DNA of 64,000 nt from Candidatus Marispirochaeta associata (lineage in GTDB: Bacteria; Spirochaetota; Spirochaetia; JC444; Marispirochaetaceae): positions 124,001 to 188,000 of the forward strand of contig JWTM01000418.1 in NCBI GenBank assembly GCA_001749745.1. Direction: 5' to 3'. The position numbers and the translations under genes were made by a program. Positions 33,517 through 43,738 of this stretch are shown here, piece after piece. The notes under the pieces were generated by a model that had not been told where the DNA came from, made no database searches, and saw only the letters and a program-made list of their open reading frames with translations. Each line of letters starts with the position of its first letter. Within the stretch, counting starts at the first letter, position 1.

Positions 33517-35619
33517 ATGAAGGTTAAAGATATTCCCTTGGGAATGAAGCTGATTCTAATGACCGCCTCTTTTGTACTCCTGAGCAGCATCGGCTTAAGT
33601 CTCATCGCCTACAATACCGCCAAGGCCGGACTGGAACGTAACATTGCCGACTCGCTTGTCTCCATGGCGACCGAAGGTTCCCGCTATGTCAGGTCTCGCA
33701 TGGATACCTACATAGCCACCATTGAAGGAATAGCATCCCATCCGGATATCCAAAGCCTCGATTGGGACCGCCAGCAACCGCTACTCGGCTCGGCGATGAC
33801 CCGGCTCGGCTATCAGGGGCTGGGAATAGCCGGCCCCGACGGAAACGCCCGCTTTCATGATAACAGCACCGCAAACTTAGGAACGGCTGAGTACCTGAAA
33901 CGAGCTTTCGAAGGGCAAACCTACCTCTCCGACGTTATAATCGATCAGTCTAGCCAGCAGGCGTATATCATGCTCGCTTCCCCTATCCAGGTCGAAAGGG
34001 AGATTCCGGCGGTCCTTGTCGCCAGGCTCGACGGCGCATTTCTTTCCCGAATTACGGACAGGATTAAATATGGAGAGAACGGTTACTCCTACATAATCAA
34101 TGAAGAAGGAACCTTAGTAGCACATCCAGATCGCGATTTCGTTGTAGGCCGACAGAACTTCATCAACGAAAGCGGAGAGAACCCGGCCTTCGGCGATATT
34201 GCGTCCATGATGAGGGCGATGACGGAGGGAGAATCCGGCCTAGGAAACTACCGCCTTGATGGAGATAGCCTTATCTTCGGCTATGCGCCTATACAGAGGA
34301 CCGACTGGTCCATTGCAGTCGGGGCCAACCGACGGGAGGTCTTCGCTGAGATCCGAACCCTACAGATACAGATGCTCCTTTTTCTGATTATTGCCCTGCC
34401 GATCATTCTGCTCTTGACCATAACCTTCGCACGAAGAGTCGCCCAACCGATTATCCAGGTCAAAGCGATCCTCAAAGACATCTCCGAAGGAGAAGGGGAC
34501 CTGACCAGAAGGCTTCCGGAGGAGAGCAGCGACGAGATCGGTCGTATGTCCCACTACTTTAACCTCACTTTCGAGAAATTATGCTCCCTGATTGAGCTTA
34601 TCCAGGTCAAAGCGGAAACGCTCCAGAACGCCGGGACCGACATGGCCGTCAGCATGTCCCAGACCGCCGCGGCTGTCCAGCGGATCAGCACCAATATTCA
34701 AGGGGTCAAGGAGCAGATAATGAGCCAGGCCGCGGGGGTGGAGGAATCAAATGCCACGATGCAGTCCATAGGCTCGACAATCAGTACCCTCAACCAACAT
34801 ATAGAGGAGCAGTCGGCCGGCATCATCGAATCCTCCGCCTCGATAACTGAGATGATCGCCAATATAGAATCGGTCGGTACTATTCTCAAGAAGAACAGCA
34901 GCAATGTGGAGGAGCTCATTAAAGCTGCCGACAACGGCCAAGTTGGAATGGGCAAGGTATCGACAGACATTAGAACCATTGCCCAGGAATCCGAAGGACT
35001 CCTAGAGGCCAGTTCCATGATTGCAGGTATAGCCAGCCAAACGAACCTACTAGCCATGAACGCCGCCATCGAAGCCGCCCACGCGGGCGATGCGGGTCGC
35101 GGCTTCGCAGTGGTTGCCGACGAAATCCGGAAGCTGGCGGAGAACTCGGGCGCCCAAGCCAAAAATATCACCACTGTTCTTAAGTCTCTGAAAGGCTCTA
35201 TCGATACGGTCTCTCACAATTCGAAGGCAGCCCTTTCCCAATTCGATACAATCGTATCGATGGTACGCGTCGTCGGGGAACAGGAGAGTATTATTAACAA
35301 CGCCATGCAGGAGCAGAATAGCGGCAGCCAGCAGATCCTTGAAGCGCTGACCGAGATTACAACTATTACCGACACCGTAAAAGAACGCTCCAACGAAATC
35401 CTGCAAGGCAGTCGTGATGTTATGGATGAGATGAACCAGCTGGCCCGGGTCACCCAGGAGATCAGCGGCACCATGAATGAGATGGCTCGCAGCACCGAAG
35501 AGATAAATCGGGCCGTTGCTCAGGTAGACCAGAAAAGCGACGAGAACAAAGAGAGCATCGATACCCTTTCATCGGAGATCGGACGCTTTAGTGTCTGCAG
35601 GGATGATGAAGAGGAGTAA
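33517..35619 (+). CDS. Methyl-accepting chemotaxis protein with Cache sensor
   Basis: 700 residues. Transmembrane helix about 12-32, periplasmic double-Cache-like domain about 35-275 (with [16 protein letters not shown] and a later D-W-S-I-A-V-G), second helix about 285-305, HAMP about 308-360, and a signalling coiled coil with the hairpin tip [19 protein letters not shown]. The Cache type usually binds amino acids, carboxylates or sugars. No CheB/CheR tether pentapeptide is present at the acidic C-terminus. Transcribed alone. Confidence 0.95.
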   Translation: MKVKDIPLGMKLILMTASFVLLSSIGLSLIAYNTAKAGLERNIADSLVSMATEGSRYVRSRMDTYIATIEGIASHPDIQSLDWDRQQPLLGSAMTRLGYQGLGIAGPDGNARFHDNSTANLGTAEYLKRAFEGQTYLSDVIIDQSSQQAYIMLASPIQVEREIPAVLVARLDGAFLSRITDRIKYGENGYSYIINEEGTLVAHPDRDFVVGRQNFINESGENPAFGDIASMMRAMTEGESGLGNYRLDGDSLIFGYAPIQRTDWSIAVGANRREVFAEIRTLQIQMLLFLIIALPIILLLTITFARRVAQPIIQVKAILKDISEGEGDLTRRLPEESSDEIGRMSHYFNLTFEKLCSLIELIQVKAETLQNAGTDMAVSMSQTAAAVQRISTNIQGVKEQIMSQAAGVEESNATMQSIGSTISTLNQHIEEQSAGIIESSASITEMIANIESVGTILKKNSSNVEELIKAADNGQVGMGKVSTDIRTIAQESEGLLEASSMIAGIASQTNLLAMNAAIEAAHAGDAGRGFAVVADEIRKLAENSGAQAKNITTVLKSLKGSIDTVSHNSKAALSQFDTIVSMVRVVGEQESIINNAMQEQNSGSQQILEALTEITTITDTVKERSNEILQGSRDVMDEMNQLARVTQEISGTMNEMARSTEEINRAVAQVDQKSDENKESIDTLSSEIGRFSVCRDDEEE

Positions 35620-35627
35620 CCTTTTAG

Positions 35628-36596
35628 CTACACTTCCGCTTCGATAAACGCCAGGCAGTCGGCGGCGAGCCGGCGATAGTACTCCTCGGAGGGGTACATT
35701 TGTACATGCCGCAGGCCCATCTTCAGGTTATAGATCGAGGCGCGCAGTCTAAAGCCCGGGTCGATACGATGCCGAGCTTGATAGCGGCGATAGAATATTC
35801 CGTCGGCCAGGCCGAACATCTCGGCGAAGGAGAGCTCCCGGGCGTAGTCGGCGAAGAAACCGGAGAGATCAAGATAGCCCGCAATCCGAGGCCCCCCGGG
35901 AGCGGCGGGATCGATCAGGATGTTCCCAGACCAGATATCATAGTGGGTCAGAGTGGCGACGGTTCCGATCGCGAGGGCCGATCCGAACTCCGGCCGCAGA
36001 CGCCGGATCCGATCAAGGAAGGTTTCGTCGAGAAGCCCAGACTCTTCGACTTCGCTGAAAACGGCGTCGAAGCGGGGCAGCCAGAAGTCGGGCCAACTAC
36101 CATGCCGCTCCTCCTGCGGGAGGGCGCAGGAACCGAATCCCTCTTCTCGAATCTCGTGCAGCCCCGCCAGGTCGTCGGCCAGGGATGCAATAATCCGGGA
36201 TTGGTCTTCCGGGGAGAACAGACCGAAGCAGGCGTGCATCAGCGCTCCGGGAAGATGCTCCATAACGAAGACGGTACCCGGTATCTGCTTCTGGGAGGTA
36301 TCCAACAGCAGGGCCTTCGGCGTCCGCAGGGCGTCGAGCGTCTCGAAGCGCCGGTGAACCCGGTATTCATTCATCACCTTCGCGTCCTCGGGATGAGGAG
36401 AGATCTTGAATACAAGCGGGGATCGATCCTGCGCAAACTCGACCCGAATAACCCGGTTCCAGCAACCGCCGGAGAGGGACTCCCATCCAGAGACGGAGAG
36501 CGCCTCGCCGGTTGCCTCTTCAGAGATCTCAGAGAGGGTTTGCGCGGATAGGGCCGGATCGATCTTCTGCTTAAGGAGCTCTTCCTGTACGTTCAT
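35628..36596 (-). CDS. Fructosamine kinase / APH-like phosphotransferase
   Basis: 322 residues. The catalytic segment reads T-H-Y-D-I-W-S-G-N-I-L, close to the H-G-D-L-W-S-G-N of the fructosamine-kinase family, followed by the metal-binding Asp in G-Y-L-D-L-S and then D-Y-A-R-E-L-S-F-A-E-M-F-G, also family-typical. Gly to Tyr in the catalytic loop is unusual. It should phosphorylate a small hydroxylated molecule with ATP. GGGAGG lies before the start. Convergent with the chemoreceptor gene. Confidence 0.83.
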   Translation of the reverse strand: MNVQEELLKQKIDPALSAQTLSEISEEATGEALSVSGWESLSGGCWNRVIRVEFAQDRSPLVFKISPHPEDAKVMNEYRVHRRFETLDALRTPKALLLDTSQKQIPGTVFVMEHLPGALMHACFGLFSPEDQSRIIASLADDLAGLHEIREEGFGSCALPQEERHGSWPDFWLPRFDAVFSEVEESGLLDETFLDRIRRLRPEFGSALAIGTVATLTHYDIWSGNILIDPAAPGGPRIAGYLDLSGFFADYARELSFAEMFGLADGIFYRRYQARHRIDPGFRLRASIYNLKMGLRHVQMYPSEEYYRRLAADCLAFIEAEV

Positions 36597-36695
36597 CCGT
36601 CCTCCCTCTATATTTCAGATTAGATTGATTTAGGAAGCTGTGCAAGAATAAGTCCCTTCCCACGCCCCGACTCTTCCCGTTACACTTGTGCCCAC

Positions 36696-38510
36696 ATGCC
36701 GCACCTCGACGACGCTCAAACAGTTCTCAAGGAGACCTTCGGCTACGACGCCTTCCGGCCGATCCAGGCGGAGGCGGTGGCATCAGTCCTCGACCGCCGG
36801 GACACCCTGGTCATCATGCCAACCGGGGGCGGGAAGTCGATCTGCTATCAGGTTCCGGCGCTGCTCTTCGATGGGATAACGGTGGTGGTATCCCCCTTGA
36901 TCTCCCTCATGCAGGATCAGGTCGACCAGCTTAGCGCCGGCGGCGTAAGCGCGGTCTGCTTAAACAGCTCCCTGACGCCCGAAAGCTACACGGCCAATCT
37001 GACTCTCCTGCGCTCGGGAGAGGCCAAACTCCTCTATGCCGCCCCGGAGACCCTGCTGACTGAACGGACCCTGAGCTTGTTGGACGATCTTCCCATTGCG
37101 CTCTTGGCCGTCGACGAGGCCCACTGCATCTCCGAATGGGGCCACGACTTCCGTCCCGAGTACCGCTCCTTGGCGGAACTCCGCGACCGCTATCCCCAGG
37201 CCCCGGTGCTGGCCCTGACCGCCACGGCCACCGAGCGGGTGCGCGGGGATATCGCCTCGTCTCTGAAGCTTCGCGACCCGGCGCTCCTTGTAGCCGGCTT
37301 CGACCGGCCGAATCTCTTCCTCGAGGTAGTTCCCAAGGAGGGGCCGCTTAAGCAGACCGTCGAGTTTGTAGATCAGTTCGAGGGCCAAGCGGGCATCGTC
37401 TACTGTTCAACCCGCAAGGGCGCGGAGGAGGTCTCCGCCGAGCTCCAGGCTCGGGGCATCCCGGCAGCTCCATATCACGCGGGACTCCCCGATAAAGTAC
37501 GGGAGGCGAACCAGAACGCCTTTATAGGCGACCGGGTCCAGGTGATGGCCGCCACCGTCGCCTTCGGCATGGGGATCAACAAACCTGATATCCGTTTCAT
37601 CGTCCATTATGATCTCCCAAAGAACATCGAGAGCTACTATCAGCAGATCGGCCGGGCGGGCCGGGACGGCTTAAAGGCCCACTGCCTGCTCCTCTTCGGC
37701 TACGGGGATATCCGCACGATCCGTTACTTCATCAATCAGATGGATGAGCGGGAGGGGCGCATCGCCGCTATCCACCTGAACGCCATGCTCGGCTATGCCG
37801 AAGCGGCGGTCTGTAGGCGGGTGCCGCTTCTCGCCTACTTCGGCGAGGAGTATAGATCAGAAAACTGCGGGATGTGCGACGCCTGTACCGGGGACAAGCG
37901 GGAGCTCGCCGACCTGACCATTGCGGCTCAGAAACTCCTCTCCTGCGTCAAACGGACCGGGGAGCGCTTCGGCGCCGCCCATGTAATCGACGTCCTCCGG
38001 GGCTCCTCTTCACAGAAAGTGCTGGACCGGGGGCACGACGCGCTCTCGACCTACGGTATCGGCGGAGAGTTGAGCAAAAAGCAGTGGCTGCACCTCTCCC
38101 GGCAACTCCTGCACCAGGGCTTCCTGGAACAGGAGCTCGACTACGGCGGCTTGCGCTTGACCAAACGCTCCTGGGAGGTCTTAAAGGGAGAACGGGAGTT
38201 CTTCGGCATCCTGGAAGAAGAGAAACCCAAGCGCCGGGAACGGCGTCTCTCCGACGAGGAGTATAACGAGGAGCTCTTTCAAGAGCTAAGGCGGAAACGG
38301 CGGGAGCTGGCCGACGATGCCGGGGTTCCGCCCTATGTGATTTTTCCGGACACCACCTTGATCGCCATGGCCACCCGCTTCCCCGCCAATGAGGATGCGC
38401 TCCTCTCCCTCCCCGGCGTGGGGAAGGTAAAACTCGGCCGCTTCGGGGCTCCCTTTTTAGAGCTGATCGGCGAGTTCCGCGAGCGGAACGGGATGGGGCT
38501 GTCGGACTAA
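36696..38510 (+). CDS. recQ: ATP-dependent DNA helicase RecQ
   Basis: 604 residues. Motif 0/I: F-R-P-I-Q then M-P-T-G-G-G-K-S (41-48); motif II D-E-A-H followed by C-I-S-E-W-G-H-D-F-R-P-E-Y, the RecQ aromatic loop; motif VI Q-Q-I-G-R-A-G-R-D-G. A zinc site is formed by C-R-R and C-G-M-C-D-A-C, then a winged helix and a C-terminal HRDC-like domain (L-L-S-L-P-G-V-G). It unwinds DNA 3' to 5' in recombination and repair. No Shine-Dalgarno is visible ahead of the ATG. Confidence 0.95.
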   Translation: MPHLDDAQTVLKETFGYDAFRPIQAEAVASVLDRRDTLVIMPTGGGKSICYQVPALLFDGITVVVSPLISLMQDQVDQLSAGGVSAVCLNSSLTPESYTANLTLLRSGEAKLLYAAPETLLTERTLSLLDDLPIALLAVDEAHCISEWGHDFRPEYRSLAELRDRYPQAPVLALTATATERVRGDIASSLKLRDPALLVAGFDRPNLFLEVVPKEGPLKQTVEFVDQFEGQAGIVYCSTRKGAEEVSAELQARGIPAAPYHAGLPDKVREANQNAFIGDRVQVMAATVAFGMGINKPDIRFIVHYDLPKNIESYYQQIGRAGRDGLKAHCLLLFGYGDIRTIRYFINQMDEREGRIAAIHLNAMLGYAEAAVCRRVPLLAYFGEEYRSENCGMCDACTGDKRELADLTIAAQKLLSCVKRTGERFGAAHVIDVLRGSSSQKVLDRGHDALSTYGIGGELSKKQWLHLSRQLLHQGFLEQELDYGGLRLTKRSWEVLKGEREFFGILEEEKPKRRERRLSDEEYNEELFQELRRKRRELADDAGVPPYVIFPDTTLIAMATRFPANEDALLSLPGVGKVKLGRFGAPFLELIGEFRERNGMGLSD

Positions 38511-38512
38511 GT

Positions 38513-39304
38513 TCACCCTACTCCAGCCACCGCCCGGAAGAGCAAAATCAACGGAAAGAGGAAATTCCCCGCCCAGTGGTAGAGCATAGCCAGGGGCAGG
38601 CTAGCCAAAGGCCCGGCGGCAAAGGCGAAGGCCAGACCGCCGACGAGCATGCTGGGATAGAGCCATCGCTGGTAGAAGTGCTTCAAGGTAAAGAGGATAC
38701 CGTTGGCCACCCAGTCGAAGCGGCCGAAGACGCCCCGCATGCGCGGGAGCAGATAGCCCCGGTAGTAGAGTTCCTCGCCGAAGATGTTGAATACCAATCC
38801 GATCAGAAAATAGAGCAGGAAGAAGCCCCAGTTGCCGGCCAAAGCCACATCGGGAAATACATCGGCCACAGCATGTATCTCCACTGTGGGATTGCTCCCC
38901 GGAGGCCACCAAGCGGGAGGAACAAAACCGGGGACCGAGGCGAGGAGTCTGTTCAAGGGGCTCACCGCCATACTCAAGGCGAAAGCGCCGACGAATACCG
39001 CCGATGCAATTATCCAGCTGCGCCTGCCCCGGGGCCAGCGAAGCCTGATCCGCTCGCGCAGCGGCACGGCGCTCTTCTCCCTGTGGAGCAGAATCGCGGC
39101 GACCGTCAACTCCGCCGCCGGGCCCAGGGCCAGAACGGATAAGGAGATCCAGGTCGGCGCGAGGCCGCCTTCGGGAATGAAAGGTCGAGCCAGGATGTAG
39201 ATTAAAAAAGAGTACCAGACGAGGGGCCATGCGAAAAGTAAGAGAATCCTGCCGAGCCCCAGCTGACGGGGCCCGGAAAACTGCGGGTGTACGGGAGTAG
39301 TCAT
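38513..39304 (-). CDS. CPBP family intramembrane metalloprotease
   Basis: About 263 residues and roughly eight hydrophobic helices. All CPBP motifs are kept: E-E-L-Y-Y-R-G (motif 1), F-T-L-K-H (motif 2) and L-Y-H-W-A-G-N (motif 3), in contrast with the protein at 25264. Bacterial members process or bind peptides in the membrane; substrates are unknown. ATG at 39304 is used; a GTG two codons earlier is possible, and no ribosome site is seen. Convergent with recQ, two bases apart. Confidence 0.88.
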   Translation of the reverse strand: MTTPVHPQFSGPRQLGLGRILLLFAWPLVWYSFLIYILARPFIPEGGLAPTWISLSVLALGPAAELTVAAILLHREKSAVPLRERIRLRWPRGRRSWIIASAVFVGAFALSMAVSPLNRLLASVPGFVPPAWWPPGSNPTVEIHAVADVFPDVALAGNWGFFLLYFLIGLVFNIFGEELYYRGYLLPRMRGVFGRFDWVANGILFTLKHFYQRWLYPSMLVGGLAFAFAAGPLASLPLAMLYHWAGNFLFPLILLFRAVAGVG

Positions 39305-39351
39305 ACTCACTGTAACACCAAAGCGCGGATAAAATGCTTCCTAAAAAGCTG

Positions 39352-41034
39352 CTAATCCCGGGTAAGACTCCGGTACTTGATCCGGTGGGGAATCAGGGCG
39401 TCTTCGCCCAGCCGTTCCTTACGGTCCTCTTCGTACTCGCTATAGTTGCCGTTAAAGAAGGTGACCCGGCTCTCGCCCTCGAAGGCCAGAATATGGGTAG
39501 CTATCCGGTCGAGGAACCAGCGGTCGTGGCTGATAACCATCACGCAGCCGGGGAAGAGCTCGATCGCCTCCTCCAGGGCTCGCATGGTGTTGACGTCCAG
39601 GTCGTTGGTAGGCTCGTCCAACAGCAACAGGTTAGCCTCGTTCTGCAGGATCAGAGCCAGCTGTACCCGGTTCCGCTCGCCCCCGGAGAGGACGCCCACC
39701 TTCTTTTGCTGGTCGGCGCCGGAGAAGTTGAACTGGGCCACGTAGGAGCGGCTGTTGATCTCCCGGTTGCCGAGCTTCATGGTCTCCTTCCCGCCGGTAA
39801 CCATCTCGAAGATAGTCTTGTCGGGATCGAGGATCTCCCGCGCCTGATCGACGTGGGCGATCTTGACCGTATCCCCCACCCGGAGCTTCCCTTCGTCGGG
39901 GCTCTCCGCGCCGGTGATCATCCGGAAGAGGGTTGTCTTACCGGCGCCGTTGGGACCGATGATCCCCACGATTCCCCCGGGGGGAACGGAGAAGCTCATG
40001 TCGTCTACTAATAGCTTCTCGCCGTAGGCCTTCTTGACCCCTTCGGTCTCGACCACGATATCCCCCAGCCGCGGGCCGGGGGGAATAAAGAGCTGCAGAT
40101 CCTTCTGCCGATCCTTGGTCTCCTGACTCAGGAGCCGGTCGTACTGGCTGACCCGGGCCTTGCTCTTGGCCGCCCGGCCTTTGGGACTCATCTTGATCCA
40201 CTCCAGCTCCCGCTGCAGGGTCTTCTGCCGAGCGGTCTCCTGCTTCTGCTCGTTCTTGAGGCGATTCTCCTTCTGTTCGAGCCAGGAGGAGTAGTTCCCC
40301 CGCCAGGGGATTCCTTCGCCTCGATCGAGCTCGAGGATCCAGCCGGCGACGTTATCCAGGAAGTACCGGTCGTGGGTTACGGCTATGACCGTGCCGGCGT
40401 ACTCATGTAGATGGTGCTCGAGCCAGGCGACGGTTTCGGCATCCAGATGGTTGGTAGGCTCGTCCAAGAGGAGGATATCCGGCTGACGCAGCAGGAGCCG
40501 ACAGAGGGCGACCCGTCGCTTCTCTCCTCCCGAAAGGGGCTCGATCTTCTGATCCGCCGGGGGACAGCGCAGGGCATCCATGGCCATCTCCAGGCGACTG
40601 TCCAGGTCCCAGGCGTTCCGGGCGTCAAGAAGCTCCTGCACCTCCCCCTGCCGTTCCAAGAGCTGACTCATCTCGTCGTCGCTCATCTCCTCGGCGAACT
40701 TGCCGTTGATCTCGTCGAACTCCTTTAGAAGGTCCACCGTCTCCTGGACCCCCTCCTCGACGATCTGTCGGACGGTCCTTTCCGGGTCCAGCTCCGGCTC
40801 CTGCTCCAGGTAGCCGATGGTATAGCCCGGGGAGATCGAGATATCGCCGTTGAAGTCCTTATCGACCCCGGCCATGATTTTAAGGAGGGTACTCTTACCG
40901 GAACCGTTCAGTCCCAGCACGCCGATCTTGGCGCCGTAAAAGTAAGAGAGGGATATATCCTTGATAATCGGTTTCTTGTTGTAGCTCTTCGTAACGCGAA
41001 CCATTGAGTAAATAATCTTGTTATCTTCTGCCAT
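39352..41034 (-). CDS. ettA: Energy-dependent translational throttle protein EttA
   Basis: 560 residues, near the 555 of E. coli EttA. Two ABC domains: Walker A G-L-N-G-S-G-K-S-T and G-P-N-G-A-G-K-T-T, two signatures L-S-G-G-E, Walker B L-L-L-D-E-P-T twice. The arm insertion and the linker helix with basic residues between domains place it in the EttA branch of ABC-F proteins, which act at the ribosomal E site rather than in transport. EttA slows the first elongation step when ADP is high. It follows the AOR1 operon terminator on the same strand. Confidence 0.95.
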   Translation of the reverse strand: MAEDNKIIYSMVRVTKSYNKKPIIKDISLSYFYGAKIGVLGLNGSGKSTLLKIMAGVDKDFNGDISISPGYTIGYLEQEPELDPERTVRQIVEEGVQETVDLLKEFDEINGKFAEEMSDDEMSQLLERQGEVQELLDARNAWDLDSRLEMAMDALRCPPADQKIEPLSGGEKRRVALCRLLLRQPDILLLDEPTNHLDAETVAWLEHHLHEYAGTVIAVTHDRYFLDNVAGWILELDRGEGIPWRGNYSSWLEQKENRLKNEQKQETARQKTLQRELEWIKMSPKGRAAKSKARVSQYDRLLSQETKDRQKDLQLFIPPGPRLGDIVVETEGVKKAYGEKLLVDDMSFSVPPGGIVGIIGPNGAGKTTLFRMITGAESPDEGKLRVGDTVKIAHVDQAREILDPDKTIFEMVTGGKETMKLGNREINSRSYVAQFNFSGADQQKKVGVLSGGERNRVQLALILQNEANLLLLDEPTNDLDVNTMRALEEAIELFPGCVMVISHDRWFLDRIATHILAFEGESRVTFFNGNYSEYEEDRKERLGEDALIPHRIKYRSLTRD

Positions 41035-41081
41035 GGCTCTATTCTACCTGATCGACGGGATGCTAATCAATTGCGGGCACG

Positions 41082-41118
41082 AAAAAGGCCGTTCTGCCTC
41101 GGGGGAAGCAGAACGGCC
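41082..41118 (-). terminator. Rho-independent terminator of the AOR1 operon
   Basis: GGCCGTTCTGC and GCAGAACGGCC form a perfect 11-base-pair stem around a ten-base loop, followed on the minus strand by TTTTT. It lies 57 bases after the AOR1 stop. Confidence 0.93.
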
Positions 41119-41174
41119 GTAAATGAGGGAATCGGGAAGGAGCTGAATGGTATTCTTTCCCGACTTACACTGTA

Positions 41175-43070
41175 TTAAACGAGTGCAGTGATACCGAGTT
41201 CGGTCATTTTACCCAAGGTGGGAACCCCGTCCTCGGTCCAACCGGCCATCTCATAGTAGAGGGAGACCGCCTCCCGCACATCCTCGGGATCGATCGCCTT
41301 TTGTCCTTCGTGGGGACCGGAACCGACGGGCTTGAAGAAGACTCCGGGGAGCTTGTCGTCGTCCGCGGTGAGTCCCTCCCGCAGGTTGAAGAGCCGGGCA
41401 ATATTGTTGGCCCGCTCGCCGACCTTCATCAGCTCAAACCAGCTGATATCCCAGCCGGTGGCCGCCCGAACCATATCGAGAATCTCGTCCAACTTGACCA
41501 CGCTTCTGGCCACCGAGGCGATGGTGCAGATTCCAAGGGTATCGTAGGCCGATACCAGGCTGTGGCCGTAGTAGAACCAGCGCACCTTGGCAGGGGTATA
41601 GTCGGTTGCGCCCACCGGCTGATTCATGCCGATTTGGGCCAACTCGATCACCCCCGGCGAATCGGGATTGACGAAGAAGGGATCGTGCTGGGCGGTCCAG
41701 TGGTCGGCGCCCCGGGGGGAGACCGCATACTGGAGACTCATACCCGATTTAAAGCGGGGATCGTGCATGGGCGGTTCCTGCTTCTTGACGGCCACCACGT
41801 AGTCCATGGCGTTCTTGCCGATCTCTTCCGCCGCCCGGTAGGAGCCTTTGGCCAGTACCTTTCCAAACCCGCGTCCGTAGGCCATATCCTCGAGCATGCG
41901 TAAAAGGGCCGCGCCGTCGCCGAAGCGCAACTCATAACCCACATCATCTTTAGTGATGATGCCGTTCTCGTAGAGATCCATGGCGAAGGCGATCGTGTTC
42001 CCCGCGGAGATCGCATCTAATGCGAACGCATTACAGAGTTCGTTGGCCTTGCAGACGGTGGGAAGGTCGCCGACCTCGCACATGGAGCCTAAGGAGCCGA
42101 GGTTTTCGTACTCCGGGCCGCCGTAGGCGGGATCGACGTCGAACTCCTCACCCTTGATCTCGACCACCCGCTTACATTGAACCGGGCAGACGAAGCAGCC
42201 GTGTCGTTTGGTCAGGTAACCTTTTTCGATCAGCTGATCGCCGGAGATCGCATCGGCGCCGTCGAATGTGCTCTTGGTCCAGTTCCGGGTGGGCAGCACC
42301 CCGCCCGCGTTGGCCCCTTTGACTCCGCCGGCAGTCCCCAAATTGTTGAGGGCCGCGCTCAAGGGATTCTCTTTGACCCGCTTGCCGACGGCCTTGGCCA
42401 CCTCGCGGATCTTGACGACTCCCTCGAAATCGAGCTTCTTCCGCTCCGGGGCCAGGGCGATAGCCCGAAGGTTCTTGGAGCCCATAACCGCACCGAGGCC
42501 GTTCCGGCCGTTGAAGAAGGCCAGATCGTTACAGATGGCGGCGATCAGCGAGCCGTTGGCTCCGGCCGGACCGGTCTGCAGGACTCTGGCCTTAGGAAAC
42601 TCCTCCCGTACCGCATCCTGAAATTCCTTGGTGGTCTTCTGCCACAGATCGGAGGCACTTTTAAGTACCGGTTCACCCTTGTCGATGGCCAGATAGACCG
42701 GCGAATCGGCCTTGCCTTTGACGACTATCGCATCGAAGCCCGAGAAGCGGAGATCCGCCCCCCAGAAACCGCCGGCCTCGGACTCGCCGATACCTCCGGT
42801 CAAGGGCGACTTGGTTACCACCGAGTATTTCGGCGTACCGGGACCGGGGGTGCCGGTCAAGAGGCCCGGTGCAAATACGATTACATTCTCATCGCCCAAA
42901 GGATCGGCATTGGCGGGCAACTCCCGCAGCAGGTAGTACTGGGCCAGCGCCCGGCCGCCCAAGTAGTTGCGATATATCTGATCCTCCGGCGTCTCCACCG
43001 TTAATTTCTTGCTGTTTAAATCGACCAGGAGTACTTTTTTCTGAAAAACCGAGTTTGTCGCCGTCTCCAC
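41175..43070 (-). CDS. Tungsten aldehyde:ferredoxin oxidoreductase, AOR1
   Basis: 631 residues, usual for AOR. Cluster ligands C-F-V-C-P-V-Q-C lie at about 293-300 and the fourth Cys in L-G-I-C near 514, matching the C-x2-C-x3-C ... C pattern of Pyrococcus AOR. The N-terminal pterin-binding domain has G-T-P-G-P-G-T-P-K and G-G-F-W-G-A-D-L-R. It should oxidise an aldehyde to the acid and reduce ferredoxin with a tungsten bis-pterin cofactor. Start is a GTG five bases after GGAGG, which itself forms part of the last codons of the MoaD-like gene; the two frames are separated by one base. AOR2 at 52403 is a paralogue. Confidence 0.93.
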   Translation of the reverse strand: METATNSVFQKKVLLVDLNSKKLTVETPEDQIYRNYLGGRALAQYYLLRELPANADPLGDENVIVFAPGLLTGTPGPGTPKYSVVTKSPLTGGIGESEAGGFWGADLRFSGFDAIVVKGKADSPVYLAIDKGEPVLKSASDLWQKTTKEFQDAVREEFPKARVLQTGPAGANGSLIAAICNDLAFFNGRNGLGAVMGSKNLRAIALAPERKKLDFEGVVKIREVAKAVGKRVKENPLSAALNNLGTAGGVKGANAGGVLPTRNWTKSTFDGADAISGDQLIEKGYLTKRHGCFVCPVQCKRVVEIKGEEFDVDPAYGGPEYENLGSLGSMCEVGDLPTVCKANELCNAFALDAISAGNTIAFAMDLYENGIITKDDVGYELRFGDGAALLRMLEDMAYGRGFGKVLAKGSYRAAEEIGKNAMDYVVAVKKQEPPMHDPRFKSGMSLQYAVSPRGADHWTAQHDPFFVNPDSPGVIELAQIGMNQPVGATDYTPAKVRWFYYGHSLVSAYDTLGICTIASVARSVVKLDEILDMVRAATGWDISWFELMKVGERANNIARLFNLREGLTADDDKLPGVFFKPVGSGPHEGQKAIDPEDVREAVSLYYEMAGWTEDGVPTLGKMTELGITALV

Positions 43071-43071
43071 C

Positions 43072-43299
43072 TTAACCTCCGTCGTAGATACCGAACAATT
43101 CCAAGGGCTCATCGGACGTAACGAGGTCCTCAAACCTGAGGACCTCGTCGCCGCGAACTATATAGCCCACATAGCCTACCGGGATTCCGGCCGCGCGCAA
43201 CAGCTCTACAGCCGGAAGAGGCAGGTCGATCTCTGCTTCGATCTCTCGAGGCCGTCCCGGTATGGGATGGGATACGACCTCATCGAGCAGAATCTTCAC
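43072..43299 (-). CDS. MoaD/ThiS-like carrier protein ending in Gly-Gly (1)
   Basis: 75 residues, beta-grasp size, ending F-G-I-Y-D-G-G. A free C-terminal Gly-Gly is what ThiS, MoaD and related sulfur carriers need for adenylation by an E1-type enzyme and thiocarboxylation. Start codon is GTG, five bases after the cupin stop. The stop codon is one base from the AOR1 start, so the two are surely cotranscribed and coupled. A role in making or sulfurating the tungsten cofactor of AOR1 is inferred from context; donor and acceptor are unknown. A ThiF-like E1 is encoded divergently at 44861. Confidence 0.85.
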   Translation of the reverse strand: MKILLDEVVSHPIPGRPREIEAEIDLPLPAVELLRAAGIPVGYVGYIVRGDEVLRFEDLVTSDEPLELFGIYDGG

Positions 43300-43304
43300 C
43301 GGGA

Positions 43305-43679
43305 TTAGCCCCGGGGGAAGGTCTTAACCGCTTCTTCGGAGAGAGCGGGAATATAGACGCAGATCAGCTTCATGGTCTCGTGACTCTCGTTCACCAGCTG
43401 ATGCTCCTCGCCCGCAACCGCGTAGACGGTGGTTCCTGGACCGACCGGGGTGCGTTCGCCGTTGGCTGCGGAGTAACCATAACCGCTCTCGATGTAGATC
43501 AACTCATCCACGTCGTGTACGTGGCTCTCGGTTTTGCCCCCCAAAGGGAAGAGGGTGGAGATCAGGAAGGTAAAATTCTCCTGACCGCCGTCGCTCTTGT
43601 CCATAACCATCTGCTGGGACCGCTGATAGGGTGCGGCAACGCTCTTAAAAGGTAATTTTGTAGTCTCGACTATCTTCAT
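43305..43679 (-). CDS. Cupin domain protein
   Basis: 124 residues forming one cupin barrel. Metal ligands are visible in motif 1 (E-S-H-V-H-D-V-D-E-L-I-Y) and motif 2 (E-E-H-Q-L-V-N). Small cupins of this type act as isomerases, dioxygenases or sugar-binding proteins; which is not evident. AAGGAG precedes the ATG. First gene of the cupin/MoaD-like/AOR1 operon and immediately downstream of the LacI-type control region. Confidence 0.85.
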   Translation of the reverse strand: MKIVETTKLPFKSVAAPYQRSQQMVMDKSDGGQENFTFLISTLFPLGGKTESHVHDVDELIYIESGYGYSAANGERTPVGPGTTVYAVAGEEHQLVNESHETMKLICVYIPALSEEAVKTFPRG

Positions 43680-43715
43680 CTTAAACTCCTTGGGCGGCTG
43701 GAAGCCGTTCTGGTA

Positions 43716-43738
43716 ATGTAAAAAGGAAACGTTTACAT
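43716..43738. promoter_or_regulatory. Second inverted repeat in AOR1/lacI control region
   Basis: ATGTAAA and TTTACAT form an inverted repeat with nine bases between, holding AAACGTTT (43727-43734), a CG-centred core of the LacI family type. It lies between the AOR1 operon promoter and the cupin gene, where a bound repressor would block transcription. Confidence 0.5.

Noticed and set aside
41175..43133. AOR1 starting 21 codons further upstream at 43133
   Set aside because: That start would run through the whole end of the MoaD-like gene in another frame and has no ribosome site; the GTG at 43070 has GGAGG five bases ahead.
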